A DNA stretch of 64,000 nucleotides from Xanthoparmelia taractica (GCA_033085395.1 JANQBS010000178.1:20408-84407), one strand, 5' to 3'. Counted from the first letter of the stretch, positions 33,864 through 46,237 are shown. The notes: a model not told the origin generated them from the letters alone. Made by a program: numbers and translations.

Positions 33864-34375
33864 CCCATCCATTCCCTTTATCCCATTCATCCCATTCATT
33901 CTCTCTATTCCCTCTATCCCATCTCATCGATTCTATTCATTCTCTTCTTCTATTCTGAAGATAATGTACCCTGCCCTGCCATACCCTTCCCTAGCCTGGC
34001 CTGCCCTGGCATGGTAGGATTTGATTTGATTTGATTCGACATTAATAGACGGACGGACGGGTGGGTTACTGCGGGCGTCGGGTGTCGGGTGAGGGGTTGG
34101 GCTAAGGAAAGAATGGAGGAGGGAAGGATGGAGGGGAGGGGTCAATGTGGGTGAGGGGTGAGGGGCTAAGGATGGAGGAGGGAGGAAGGATGGAGGAAGG
34201 AAGGGAGGGAGGGAGGAAGGAAGGAAGGAAGGGATGGAGGAGGGAAGAAGGAGGGAAGGAAGGAAGGGGGGTGGTGGGGAATGGGGACTGTGCGTGCGTG
34301 CCGGTTGGGGTATGGAGGTGGGGGATTGCGTGGGGAGGAGGAGGAGGGAGGTGAGTGGTTTTGAGGAATGGGAAT

Positions 34376-34422
34376 GGGAGTGGGAGTGGGAGTGGGAGTG
34401 GGAGTGGGAGTGGGAGTGGGAG
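34376..34422. repeat. (GGGAGT)n hexanucleotide repeat
   Basis: Nearly eight perfect copies inside a purine-rich tract. G-runs spaced this way could form a G-quadruplex-like structure; that is inference. Confidence 0.9.
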
Positions 34423-35182
34423 GAAGGGTTTGGGCAGATGCGGGGTTTTGGGGGGAGCGGATTTGGCTGGAGTGGGTTTGGGCTCATGTTTCGTTTTGGT
34501 CGTTGCTTTAAGCGGGAGTTTGATACCGCAGGACTTTGAGCATAGAGGATAATCATGAAGAGGGTAGTACACCAAGGAGTGGGGGATGTCGAGCATCACG
34601 AACTGAGGTATTGGCGGGTTCGGAGATATGTCTGTCGATGGATGGAATGGTGTTTGATGCTGGTTATAAGAACAGCTAAGGTAGTATTGAAGATGGCCTG
34701 TTGGTGTGGTGTGGATGGGTAAAAGGAGTGTTGGATTTGTGAAAGGATCGGATCGTTACAGCAGCTGGTGTTTTTGGGCAGCACGGAGTTATTTAAAGGT
34801 AGCGGAGGTGGGAGGAGGTGGGACTTTGACTCGTTGGGTTTGAGATGAAGAAGGACGTCTTCTGCTTTTCTTGTACTGTGGACGACAGAGGGAAGATTCG
34901 CACAAGCTCAGCGCGCGTTTACTCTGCTGTGTCACCATGACCAAGGAGCTCATGAATAGATAGGTATTTTTCTTATATTCTATAAGTAGTGCTCCCTCTA
35001 TCCAAAGCAGGAAAACCGAGTCGAAGAGCAAAGCCTATCGCTCTCATCTGATCGCCTTTCGTATGTGTCCTCCAAAGCTATCCGTCCTGGCCAGTAGCTC
35101 GAGCCGCCCTGTCTCTTGTCGGACATCGACTTGCATCGAAGCAATGTTGCTAGCAAGATGAAAGCCTGATGCCGTTTGGGTC

Positions 35183-38100
35183 CTAGATGTAGAACATTGT
35201 GTCTTTGAGGCTGGGCGGGTATTAGCACGTTAAGATGCACTGTTTCGAGGCCAACCTACTTCTCATGAACTCCTGCTGAGTGCCAAGGTGATTCATTCTC
35301 GTCATACTCTTTGTCGGCAGGCCAGTCGTGGTTGACGTAATTCGATATATAGCAACGCGCCCGGAGACAGATCAAATGCGCATAATAGGCAGGAGGACAG
35401 ATGGAGACGGCTTTGGTTGCTCGGCCTTGCAGGTAGCAGAGGTTATGGGTGATTTTTTCGAGCCGGTTTGCATCGAGCTTTCTGCTCTCCTTACCCTCGT
35501 CCAGAAGTACCGTGTAGTGGGCTGGCTTTGCCTTGTTCGATTGTTAGCAATACATGGTGATGCTTGGAGAGATTGCGAGACACTACTCACAGTACCGCTC
35601 AGAGGTTCATGTGCCACAAGGAAGAAATCCCATCCCTGAGTCATAGTGATTCCGCGATCGACGACCGTGCCAGAGTTGACATTGCAGTTGCGCCTTGTGT
35701 TGGCAGTTTTCTTGTCTGTTGGATAGAAGCGGTTATGATGATTCTTGCCAACAATGATAAAGCTGATCTCTGGCTGGATTGCATCCCCAAAGACCTTGGC
35801 GCAAGCTTTTCTAATGGCAGGTATCTCTTCGCGTAGAACAATCTTGTACTGCCCTTCGGACACGCCTATGAAGTGCATCCCTTATCAGTATGAAAGCTAT
35901 GATGTCTGCACTTGGCTGCTTACCGTCGCGATATACAATAATACTCTCCAGCTTCTGATCGGTATTCTTTGAGATCCAGAGCTTTAATCTCTCTTCCATC
36001 ATCTCGTCAAGGTCCGTAACCATCTCTTTTCGACTTTCTTGGCAGCGGATACTTCCCGGGAACTGGCTGAACTGGGAGTCGATACTAGCGACTACTCCAG
36101 CAATACTGGGTGTTCCCTTCATACTACCAGAGGGGTGTGTGACATCAATGCCCACAAGCATTGTTTTGCCTTGCTCAAGAAATCCCAGGTCGCCTGATGA
36201 TAGTACATGATTGGTACCTCCGCTCTTTAAGTTCATTTTCAGGGCAATATTGGCGGAGGTCATTGGATCTTCTTTGCTGAATCTGTCCATAAGATGACAG
36301 ACCGTTTGAACGCCTGTGCTTGAAAGTCAGGGAAGGCCTGCCAAAAGGTAGGAGAGCAAGCCAGGCGAACATACCATATACAACATCGCCGAAGTACTTG
36401 ATTCTGTCATAAAGCCAAGAGTCTCCGGACGGTAGGATTACCACTAGCATGCTGACGCCGTTGAGCTTGCATTTACTAAGAGTCGAACGAAGCTCTGCGT
36501 TCACGAAAGATTTGTTCATCTTCATATCTGGCTTGTCGTCTGGCCGTTTTAACTCTGTAATCAAAGGACCGGAAGTAGGACGGAATTTCGCTTCCTCGTT
36601 TTGTAGTCCACACAGCTTGAAAGAGGTGGTCAAAGCATTGTACTGTTTCTCAAGTCGATCCGTGGGTATCTTGGTCGCGGCGCCAATTCGTAGCATTGCC
36701 CAAGGTGGAATAGTAGCAGCTCTCACGAACTTGAAGTCTTTCATGTTCCACGAAGCGCCACCCTTCGACTGTGATGACTGAGCCTTAGCTTTGCCAGAGT
36801 ACGTGACACCCGGGCTGCTGAGCACGCGTCCTGGTACCAAAATCATACTAAACTTGACTTTGATTCCGAACGCAGACTTCAAATAAGTGATGAGCTTGGC
36901 AGTCTGAAATCAGGCGGGAGGCCCAAAGGGAGAGAACATACCAGGTTTTCAGATATTTCTGGAAGTACTCCGATTAGGCCCAGACCCCCGTCTTCTGCCA
37001 TTATTCTTGAGGCATTTTCCGCAGGAGGACGTGCAGCAATCGTAAGCATCCTCGTAGTTTGATTCCCATTCAACTTCCTACCGTAAGGTTGGCCTGGCAT
37101 GACAGTGCAGAGTTCTGCAGGGATCCAGATAGGATCGTCCTTCGTGCCTGAAGAGAAGACTATTAGCACTTGTGAAACATCTAAAAGACGAGACATACCG
37201 AATTTGAGGACGATCGCCTCCGGACGCTTTAGAGTCACGCCGTGTTCTGAGATTTGGTCAGCTCCTACCGTCAAACCTAAGTGGGCAACCGACCTTGAAG
37301 GAAATACTCCTTCACGCTCATTGTTACTTCTGGCTGGCGTCCTTTCAGCTTGAACCTGATCTCGTTTGCATTGCCGTGATTGAACTCGGAATCCCTACTG
37401 GCTTCATCGGTTCCGTCAGACTGCAGCTTCTTGTGAGAGAAACCAGTGATTGACCAAATGTGAGATAGCGGAGTTCCATTGGGGGCTTTCGTGTACGATG
37501 TCTTAACTCGAAGCCGGAATAGGAAGTGATGCAAAGCTAGCCAATCACCGGGAGTCGATTCTTGGAACTCGTGCACCAGCTCCCATGCATTCATGGTCTT
37601 GTAAAAAGGAGAGCACTGCGAATTTAGGTTGAGAAGAATCCTCGATGTCGAAAACCGCGCACTAGAAAAGTAACCGCGAACAGCAATTAACCCGCCAGTA
37701 AGTTCGTAGTTGTTGAAAACTTTCTGAGGGGGGTATTTGAAGAATTTGTTGTGACCAACCCGATAGACATTTGGGTCTTTGTTGGGATGGCTAGCTATAA
37801 TAACATTCAGTGCGCGAATAGCCTCGGTATCTGCTGTGTTCGAGTGGTCTGAGTTGACAGAGGCAGGATCAGTGAATCTCAAGAAGTCCGAGGCAGATAA
37901 GGAACCGGTTAGAGATATCTGGAGCTTGAAAGGTTTACCAGCAGGTGCTCTCACGCGGCCCTCCGGTATCTCTGTGTCGTAATAGTCCAGGGTAAAGGTC
38001 TTGTGGCTACCGGGACCTGGATCTAGTCTCACGGACGTGACAATGAGGGAGGCATAATCGGTAGCTATCCCAGACCCAAGAGCTCTGAGCTCTGGGATTT

Positions 38101-38514
38101 GTCGCAATGCACTCTCCATGAAGTATTGGCGCTTACGTCGAATCACAAGACGATTGTCTATGACAATCTCATAAGTAAAGATTTGCTGGTCACTGTCCAT
38201 GGAAACCTCCATATTGTTGGTCCATAGTGTGACTCGAGCACCCTTGTCCCCATAAGACGGTCGGTTTGGAATGCTGGGTTCATCCAGAGAAAGCTGGCCC
38301 AGACGGAGCTCTTGATACGCTTTGAGGTCTGCGCCCTCCTTCCGGGTGATCTTACTGTCAGCGACGGGACGTTCTCCTCCGACCGGTCTATGAGTTTGAT
38401 ATTGTCAGCAAAGCAAATGCCAAAACCAGCTAGGTCGACTCACCTGAAGACATCCTTGCCATCCCACGTGTGGTCATCCTTCCCAAGATCTCTAGGATGC
38501 ACACGACCTGCCAT
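35183..38514 (-). CDS. Argonaute (QDE-2/Ago1-like), slicer motifs intact
   Basis: Nine exons join(38514..38444, 38387..37294, 37246..37199, 37147..36942, 36903..36375, 36313..35924, 35865..35591, 35531..35260, 35210..35183) give 970 residues in frame. It binds small RNAs and cleaves or represses matching RNA. Order: N domain, linker (ARFSTSRILLNLNSQ), PAZ (about 280-420), MID, PIWI (about 655-970). The catalytic tetrad is complete: Asp706 (GIDVTHP), Glu746 (RKEMVTDL), Asp779 (YRDGVSEGQ) and His923 (AYYAHL). The C-terminus LKDTMFYI is typical and lies in a 28-nt last exon. Introns are 47-61 nt except the fourth, only 38 nt. The start MAGRVHPRDLGKDDH is the first in-frame ATG. The choice between quelling-type and meiotic-type Argonaute cannot be made here. 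Confidence 0.95.
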
Positions 38515-39739
38515 ATTTGAAGACAGAGATGGCAAATTTTAGCTACCTCTGATTGCTGTGATTAGCCTAAGGTGTAATGCGAAGATAAAACGATGTATCA
38601 CGGTAAACCGTAAGGAGAGATGAAGTACACGGCAGTGGAAAAAAGAACGTTAAAGCCGTAGAAAGATAATGTGCGTAGCAATGATTTTGGCAAGTGAGCG
38701 CTGAGGAAGTGCTGATTGCAAATTGCACTCACAGTAAAGCAGTCGGACCCTCGACTTGTATGCGAGGAATGATTATACTGATAGGTTGACCGTGGTGTGA
38801 AAGATCTGTGATAGCTTTGAGTGCTCAAGTGATTTGACGGCCGTGATAGGTCTTCAAACGTAGTGGTAGAGTGACTCTTGACTGAGAGATCTAGATGATC
38901 TCAAAGACAATCGTCAAGAGAGCAATGAAGACACAAGAGGAAGTAGAAGTAAGAGGAGTCAGGACGTAAGACGAATGGATATGTGAGAGGAAATGAGAAC
39001 CTTGCTGGTAGAGGAAGAAGAGGAAGGATAAGAGGCGAGGGACGTCAAGACGATGACGACTGTCAAATCTCAAGAGTGAATGAGTGGTTGAATGAGTGAG
39101 CCAATCAGCTGCTTAAGTCTTGGCCTTGTTCTCCTGAAAAGACAGCTCATGCACTGGCAGTGATGATGAGACTGGAAATGTCTGATATGCAATTGAATCT
39201 TGGTGTCATGAAGTCAAGTCATTGTTGTCACAAACCAATTAAAGATCTCAAGACTGGTTTCACATTCGAGAAGTCAGCAGATGTGACCAGCCAAGAGATG
39301 GTTGTTTTTAGACCGTGGTGTCACTTGCTCAAGAAAAGCGTATGCGGGCAGAAGGCTTGCAGCAGAGCATTGTGGATTAGTATGAATGTACCAGGAGAGA
39401 CATATCAAAGACCATTTCTGCAGGATCAATAGCCTTGATATAGTATCTGACGGTTGGGAGTAGACCCAATGGTTTGGAACTGGCACAGGAGAAGATAATG
39501 CTTGCCATCTCCACTTTCCCAGCTCAGCAAAACCTAGATGCTGCCTACCTCCCTGCCAGCTGCATACGTAGAGTCTGCGATCCATGTCCCCTCTCTCGTT
39601 GATATCACAAGTGTTCTCCGACTCGCTGCCAAGGCATTCTCAGCCCTGCGCCTACCCTGCGTAAATCGCCGCACCAACAACAAAAACCACCCATCACCAC
39701 CATCACCCTTCCCACATCCTCCCCACACCAACATCCACA
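38515..39739. other. Intergenic region between the Argonaute and bL33m genes (divergent)
   Basis: 1.2 kb upstream of both genes. No supported coding frame. It presumably contains the Argonaute promoter and, near its right end, that of the ribosomal protein gene. Confidence 0.45.
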
Positions 39740-40223
39740 ATGGCAAAGAAACGTACGCAACCCCCCATCCTCCCATCCTCCCATCCTCCCCTCATCTCCC
39801 ATTTACTCCACCTCTCCTCCCCTCCCACCTCCCAAGCCCCACAAACCACAGCTAACACGCCTTCCCCCTCTCCACAGCCAAATCCCGCACAATAGCCGTC
39901 CGCCTCCTCTCCATGGCCATGACAGGCTACTATCGGACCCTCCGGCGGCCGCGCGCCCACAGACCGCTTTCGATGCTCAAGTATGATCCTGTCGGTACGT
40001 GCACGGATTCGCTTGTCTGTTTTTTCGCAAGAGGTGGGAAGTGGGAGGAGGGACGGGTTGGCTGGGGGAGAGTACATGGGGAGGGAGGATGGAGGAGGGA
40101 GGGTCAATTGGGAGGGAGGGAGGGAGAGATGGGGAGAGGGGTTCGATGGACGCTGTGGCTGACGATGCTGTTGCAGTGAAGAAACAGGTGCTTTTCCTCG
40201 AGCAGAAACGGGGTGGGAAGTGA
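39740..40223 (+). CDS. MRPL39: Mitochondrial large-subunit ribosomal protein bL33m
   Basis: Exons join(39740..39752, 39878..39994, 40177..40223) give 58 residues, about the usual length. The first exon is only 13 nt (MAKK plus one base). The introns are long for the gene (125 and 182 nt) and low-complexity. The protein has the bL33 pattern: MAKK, IAVRLLSMAMTGYYRT, RPRAHRPLSMLKYDP and a C-terminal QVLFLEQKRGGK. Splice sites are GTACGC...CCACAG and GTACGT...TTGCAG. It is a structural protein of the mitoribosome. It is too short and split to appear as a conventional open frame. The symbol follows the yeast gene. Confidence 0.92.
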
Positions 40224-40714
40224 AGGGGTGAGAAGTGGAGGTTGGGATACACTTGGTGATGGGATCAACGGAGAGCTGCCGGCGCTTGGGGAGGTCCTTT
40301 GGTGAATCGTGGATGGGGGAAAAGAGCGCGACATGGGGCAAGGAAGAGCAGACATGGCGGGTGAACATGAATGCACGGCGAGGAGCTATTGCTTGGAGTA
40401 CATGGCACGGAGTTGGGTCAATAGCTTGATGCCGATTGAGCAAGTAAGGCTTTGAGCTATGATAGCCGCTAAGTTCTATCTATCTAGCACGAAGAAGGCC
40501 CGCGTAAAGCAATTGCGACGACGTTTAGCCCCAGATATAGCTGCAAGAAATCATTTGTTGAAGAAAGATCAAGATGTCGTTAGCGGAGAAATATCAAAGT
40601 CGATGCAATCAACAACAAGCAAAATGACAGTGTGGATTCAATAGCATAGCAGGTTGTCCGCGGCTTTATGACTGGGCGAACCGCCGGGTAAATTTATCGA
40701 CTACGATGAGTCTT
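40224..40714. other. Convergent 3' spacer
   Basis: Between the ends of the bL33m gene and the coiled-coil gene. Short frames only. Confidence 0.45.
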
Positions 40715-43700
40715 TTAGCATACTTCAAGGCTTTGCCGTGGTATCTCACCTTTCGGAACGCTTGATTTCCTTCTTGTCAGCTTTCGGCTACGACCATTCA
40801 AGATTGGCGACTGAGAGCCTTCAACGACTGGTCCTAGAGCCTTCGCCTGCTTTGTAGGTCCATCTCTTTGCAATTTGCTCGGCCGAGCTTGTGAGCTCGT
40901 ATCGTTGAAGCCGGCGGCAAGGGTATTGCGCTTTCCCTGTCTAGGGTCCTTGACATTACCTTGCGGTTGTGTTGATTCTCGCGAGATGCTAGTTTCTCTA
41001 AGAAAGGTTGGGTCGGTGGGCTCACGACGAGAAGAGTTGACTTTGGTAGGCGAGGTGGCTACTGAAGATCTGGGCATCACGTCCATCTGTCCAGCTTTGG
41101 AGTTAGCGCGAACCTGTGACTGCGAATGAGGCTTAATCGTGGTATGAGCGCCAGTTTGTGGCAGAGCTTCTCGAAACGATTGGTGCTGTCTTCGCTGTGT
41201 CTCTGACACTACCGTTGTATGGACTACCGAATTCCGGGAGTAGTCGAGGTCTTTGGCACGGGACCCGGCTCCAGGAGTTGATGGGAAAAGGTGAGATATA
41301 TCCTCACCAGCTATGGTTTGAGGTCCTTCCTGAGCATAGTCGGCGAAAGGGTCTTCCAGAATCAAGTCGTCGAGGCTCACGAAGCTTGGCTTTTCTGTTG
41401 GCTGCGAATCCTCTGCAGCTGGCGGTCGGTTCGTGAAATGCCTGGACGACACAAAGTTGATAGGACGGATGGAAGAGGTTTTATCAATCAAGGCGTGCTG
41501 GGAATTCCGACGCGGAGTATATCCGTTGCCAGACGATTGCACGCCTCGCACAGTATTGTTTTGCTCAATGACTCTGGACGAGCTAGTTATCGTGGCCTGC
41601 GACGCTTGCAGAGCCATGACCTCTAGATCTTTCGCTTTCACCCGGTCGTTCGCCTTTTTCAACAGCGCCTGCATGTCCCGATGTTCGATATTCTTTTCAT
41701 GCATCCGTACTTCCATCTCCTTAAGATGAAGCTGGAGAGCCTTCCTGGTTCCGACCACAGCGTCTGACTGGCGCTGGGCCTCTTTCACCATTGTATGCAA
41801 CTTACAAGTCTCCTTTTCTGCCTTTTCCTTCTCCGCTCTCTCCATGTCGAGTTGGTTGGTTACATTCTTTAACTTCTCTTCGACTGGGGATTTCTCCCGT
41901 TCCAATTGCTGGACAACCTTCATATGCTCGCTCTGCATATTTGCAAGCTGCATGTTTGCTGCCTTTGATAAATCTTCTCTTAGCTGTTCCCGCTCAAGCA
42001 TTGCTTGTCTCTCGCTCGCCAACTTCTCTTCCCGCACTGTTGCCGTTTCTTCACGGGCAGCCTCGAGCTTTTCTTGCACACTCGACAATTGTTCGGTCAG
42101 TTCTTTAGTCTCCGCAGACTTTTGTTGAAGTTGGCTAGAGAGATCTGCAGCTTCCTTGCTTAAAGTGACAACCTCGCTTTGGAGATCATTTCTCCGAGAA
42201 TCAAGCTCCTGAATACGGAGCAAAGCTTGTGGGATCTCTGCAGGTGTGCTCTGAGCTTTAGCTACATCAGTCTCTAAAGCCATAACCCTTCGCGACTGCT
42301 CTTGATCTCTGAGTCGAAGAGCGACAATCTCTCGGCGGGCATCGGCGAGTGAGCTCTCGGTTGCGTGTAATTGTTCCCGAGCAGTGGCCCTCACCTCACG
42401 AAGATCACTAATTTGTTCAGACAAAGCGTGTTCAGAGGAAATGTTGCCGCTCAAGGCTCGAAATTGGTCTTGCATAGCAAGCGCAAGCTGCTTTTGTCCT
42501 CGCTCCATCGAGGCGGAATTCTCTTCGCAGGCTTCGACCGAAAGGGTAATCCTGGCGGCAACTTAGTATAAATACGATGGATTAACTAGGGTCTTGAAGC
42601 TAGATACCCTCTGACAAAGCTGTTCACTGTACCACTGAGTTTTCGGAGGTCCTCTAGCTTGACAGTATCTGCTTGGTGCAGCCTCTGTAACATCCCGACG
42701 CATTGCTCTAGCATTGGCCTAATTGGGTCCGGGGACTGTATCTCCGGAGCTTTAGTCGGCAGAACAAGAGACTTGGCCTGGTGCACAAGATGATCGATTT
42801 TACCCGTGATTGTATTGCGATGGCTGGTGAAGACATGCAACAATTGCTCATGGCTGGCAGTGACCTTGGAGATTTGGTCCTCCAGTCGACTGCTTCTCTC
42901 TCTTTCCGCTCGAAGCAGACCTTCGTCGCTTCGGAGCTGGGTATTTTGATGTTGTACAGTCTGCGCAAGAGTCTCGATTCTGTGTTGAGCGTCGTCCTCA
43001 AGTTTTTGGGACCTGAGACGCTCCTGTTCTGCTGATTTCTGGGCAACCTGCAGAGTACTTTGGAGTTCCTTGCTGGTAACGACGATGTCTGTATGCTGTC
43101 TTTGTAAAGCATCCGCGTCATCTCGCAGCCGCTTGTGGTCATTTGTGAGACCTTTGACGTAATCACTCAGCCGCTTGATCTTGTTTTCCCAGATAGGCTT
43201 GTTTGCCCTGAACTTTGACAGTTCGGAAGTCTTCTGAGTTTCCCGCTGTATGACTTCCTCTAATTGACTAGTGAGGTTATTGCTCAGGTCACGGAGTTGT
43301 TGTATCTCAACCTCCTTCTGTTGTTGTGTAGCCCTGAAATACTCCAGCTCTTGCTGCCCTTGCCTTCGACGATACATGAGCAGTCTCAAAAGATCATCTT
43401 CTGTGTAGGCTGCCTTCGGACCTGATGGCGGTGGAGGATCACCCGTAGCTGGGCCCATCCTTATCTTTCTCGGACGAGATTTGCTCACCTTGGCAACACC
43501 AGCCACTAAGTTGAGGGGATCCTTGGAAGCCTTACGTGAGCGATTTTGTTTGCTGACTTGTGGTTGATCAACGACTTTAACAAGATCGGCCGGACTCTGA
43601 ATGGATGCGATAGCAATTTCAGTGGGGTTGCTGTGGCTAGGCAGTATGGAATTTTCTGTACGAGGCTCCTTCGTCTCGTTGAACCTTGAGTCGGCCAAGT

Positions 43701-44454
43701 TGTCATCATCAGCTATGGGGGCTTTGTTTGGTAGGGCACGGATAGACGAGAGGTTCAGCGTTATGGGGCCATTGGTGATGGTTGGTTTCGGGTCTTTGTA
43801 GGCCTGAGTTTGTGCAGGCGTTGCGTCTGGGAGAGGCACTGGGATCGTATCTTTCAATACTGGAGGATTGTATTGCTTGGGTAAGGGGTCTTGGTGAGCT
43901 GCGATATCGACGACATCTTGAACAATTTGGGCTGTATCGGGAAGAGGTGACGACTGATGGGAGTAGGTTTCAGTGGGAATACCCTCGGAAGGACGAGGTA
44001 GATCTGGAGGTTCAGTGATAATAGGGGCTTGCTTCGGTCTTCGAAAGTCGAGCTGTTGAACTGGCTTGGCTTTAGTGAAGGAGAAGCCAGCAGCAGGGTC
44101 TTTGCCGGAAGATACTGGTCGAGTAAGCAGCTTTATCGGTGCCTGCTGAGAGGCTTGTTGGGAGGCTTGTCGAGAAGATTGGCCTGATCCTCTTCCGGAA
44201 ACGATGCCATTAAGAACAGCTTCCTCAGCTTCAGCCTGAGGTGTACTGTCGACGTGGTTCTTGGGGCCTATATGAGGGTTTAGAATATCAGCTTGACAGT
44301 GCTCGACGCAGATTTAATACTTACCATGTTCAATTGTCGAGATAAGCGTGGGCCAGTCATCCTCATCTTCAGCTTGCCTCCATCCATCGTCGTAAGCATT
44401 GCCAGCCTCCCGAGGTAGTGTTGTCGGCGATGGAGGGTCACTGGGGGCAGCCAT
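40715..44454 (-). CDS. Large coiled-coil protein of unknown function
   Basis: Exons join(44454..44325, 44267..42608, 42551..40715) give 1208 residues. Introns of 57 and 56 nt are well formed (GTAAGT...ATATAG and GTATCT...CGCCAG), joining STIEHG-PKNHVD and SFVRG-ITLSVEA. Residues 1-330 are polar and Pro/Gln-rich. A conserved-looking block (GPKAAYTEDDLLRLLMYRRR) starts the first coiled coil at about 331-545. A second heptad-rich region runs from about 600 to 900, and the tail is Ser/Pro/Arg-rich with basic patches (KLTRRKSSVPKG). No motor, SMC hinge or ATPase motif was seen. The layout suits a structural scaffold of chromosomes, spindle pole or septum; no specific role is supported. An upstream in-frame ATG at 44571 exists, but MAAPSDPPSP looks like the natural start. 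Confidence 0.85.
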
Positions 44455-45095
44455 GCTTGTAAGATGACGATATAATGATGTGGCGTACTCGCAAATCCTG
44501 GAGCGTAGTGGTCGAGGGCCCCTGTTATGACCACTTGTTTTCAACCTTTTCTCGTCAATGATTTCTCTCATGCCCGTGCTTTAATTGAAATGGAGGACAA
44601 CTGATGTACCCGGAGTTGGCTCTGGCCAAGTGCCAAGCCTCGTCAAGGCGCAAACAGTCGGAAAGGAAAGGGGGACTCTGTCATACGAGAATGTAACAAA
44701 AATCATGCATGGACAGAAAGACTACCCCGGCACGCTTCTGTGGGTATTAAACAGAATGCTTACCTGTTCCGGTTGATACCCACAAAAACGTGCCAAATGA
44801 ATCGACCGTAGCTCCTTGGGTTTCCGAGGTGCAGAAGTCAACTTGGTCTATGAAACAATTTCGGTTGAATCTCTTAGTGACTTCAACTAATAGCTTCGCA
44901 TTCGTTCCAGGAGCAGATATATGAACCATAAGAAGAGCGTATATACTTCCCAACAGCTGAGACCGCGAACAACAAGCCTTCCTAAGACTCCAACTCTCCA
45001 GAACCACTATAACATCAGCTCTCTTACAAGCGTCTCCATAAACCCAGACCTTGTTCTCATATTTCGTAACCAGCCACTGCATGTAGAGTCTTGCT
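44455..45095. promoter_or_regulatory. Promoter region of the coiled-coil gene and 3' end of pex11
   Basis: 641 bp between two minus-strand genes. No coding frame supported. Confidence 0.45.
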
Positions 45096-45998
45096 CTAGG
45101 CTGTCTTCTTCCATGTACTCCACACCCCAATCAAGCTGCTCACTGTGCCAGCCAGCCCAACAATGCCATCATCAAGATTTGCATAGCCAAGTGCCGCGCT
45201 GGGAACAGTAAGGTCACAAAGATCGGAGATGAGCTGGAGATTTGTGGTGCTGCGCTCCCTGTTGTCGCCGTCAGCGTCTGCCCTGATTCCTCAAGGCCAA
45301 TGGGTAGAGACTGACTTCATGATCTTCTTGCTCTCAACGACACCCTCACCTTCATTCTTATCGATGCTCTGCTCTCTTTGCCGTAGCTGCCACAAGGTGT
45401 AAAGTCCAGCAATGGCATTACACGTCAGCCCAGCAAACCACGCCCTGTAAGCCTCCTGCTGTAACCTCTTCGCACTCGCCAAAGGCCGGATCCCAGCGGC
45501 GTCAAGCTATCCACACTCATCAGTATTCGGTTTGTCCCGTTCTTCATACTAGGTACACCCAAGATAGGTACTTACATATGTAACAGCATCCAGGCTCAAG
45601 TACATCGCATACCCCAATTGCCTCCCCACGGCACAGTACTTCAGCACTGGATCCATGTTCTTGCTATCAGCCGCGACGGCCGCAGCTTTAAAATGCTCCA
45701 CATTTTTGCCCAGGCGTAGCGCTTTCCGTGTGAGGCCGAATTGCTTCTTGATCGCTTCGAAAGGAGCGACGAGCCGAGCGGGGTTGTTGGTGCGGAAGAG
45801 GTACCATGCGTAGAAGCGGGAGAAGTATTGAAGGGTACGGAGGAGCTTATCGCGACCAACTGTGGAGAGAGGCGTGTTAACATTGGGCCGACGATTCGGG
45901 CATAACAACTAGGAGAGAGTCAAAGACCCACCTGTTGTCGCGACAAAACGCAGGTAGTGTGCTACCGTAGGGTGGTATACGACCGCATCTGCTACCAT
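45096..45998 (-). CDS. pex11: Peroxisomal membrane elongation factor Pex11
   Basis: Exons join(45998..45932, 45859..45576, 45506..45316, 45258..45096) give 234 residues, the usual Pex11 length. It remodels and elongates the peroxisomal membrane before division. Introns are 72, 69 and 57 nt. Family features are the start HPTVAHYLRFVATTVGRDKLLRT split by intron 1, YFSRFYAWYLFR, the amphipathic region around FGLTRKALRLGKNVEHFKAA, the TM segment AWFAGLTCNAIAGLYTLW and the end DLCDLTVPSAALGY...DDGIVGLAGTVSSLIGVW. It lies 239 bp downstream of enp2 on the same strand; such close tandem spacing is ordinary in fungi and does not imply an operon. Confidence 0.94.
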
Positions 45999-46237
45999 CT
46001 TGAAGAATCGATCGGTGCTGATACAGGACGGAGGAGGAAGTCTTGTGAGATTCCAGTGTACTTCATTGACGGGAGATTATTAGTATCAGTGGCTGCAAGT
46101 GCGGAGACAAAGCGGAGTTTGACCTCGGCTCGATCTGAAGCTTTTCACTAGCGCAAATTTAGAGAACAGTGGTTGTCATTCATCTAGTCACCAGTTCGCT
46201 GTTAATGGGTACCTTATTATATCGTCGCTATAGTACA

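Larger units (their letters stand above)
29774..35182. other. 5.4-kb gene-poor region rich in simple sequence
   Basis: No frame with a recognised domain. 31400-33280 has unique-looking sequence with many short frames on both strands and may be a decayed gene or a non-coding transcript. 33500-33960 is C/T-rich on the plus strand; 34050-34480 is G/A-rich. Specific repeats are listed separately. Confidence 0.4.
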
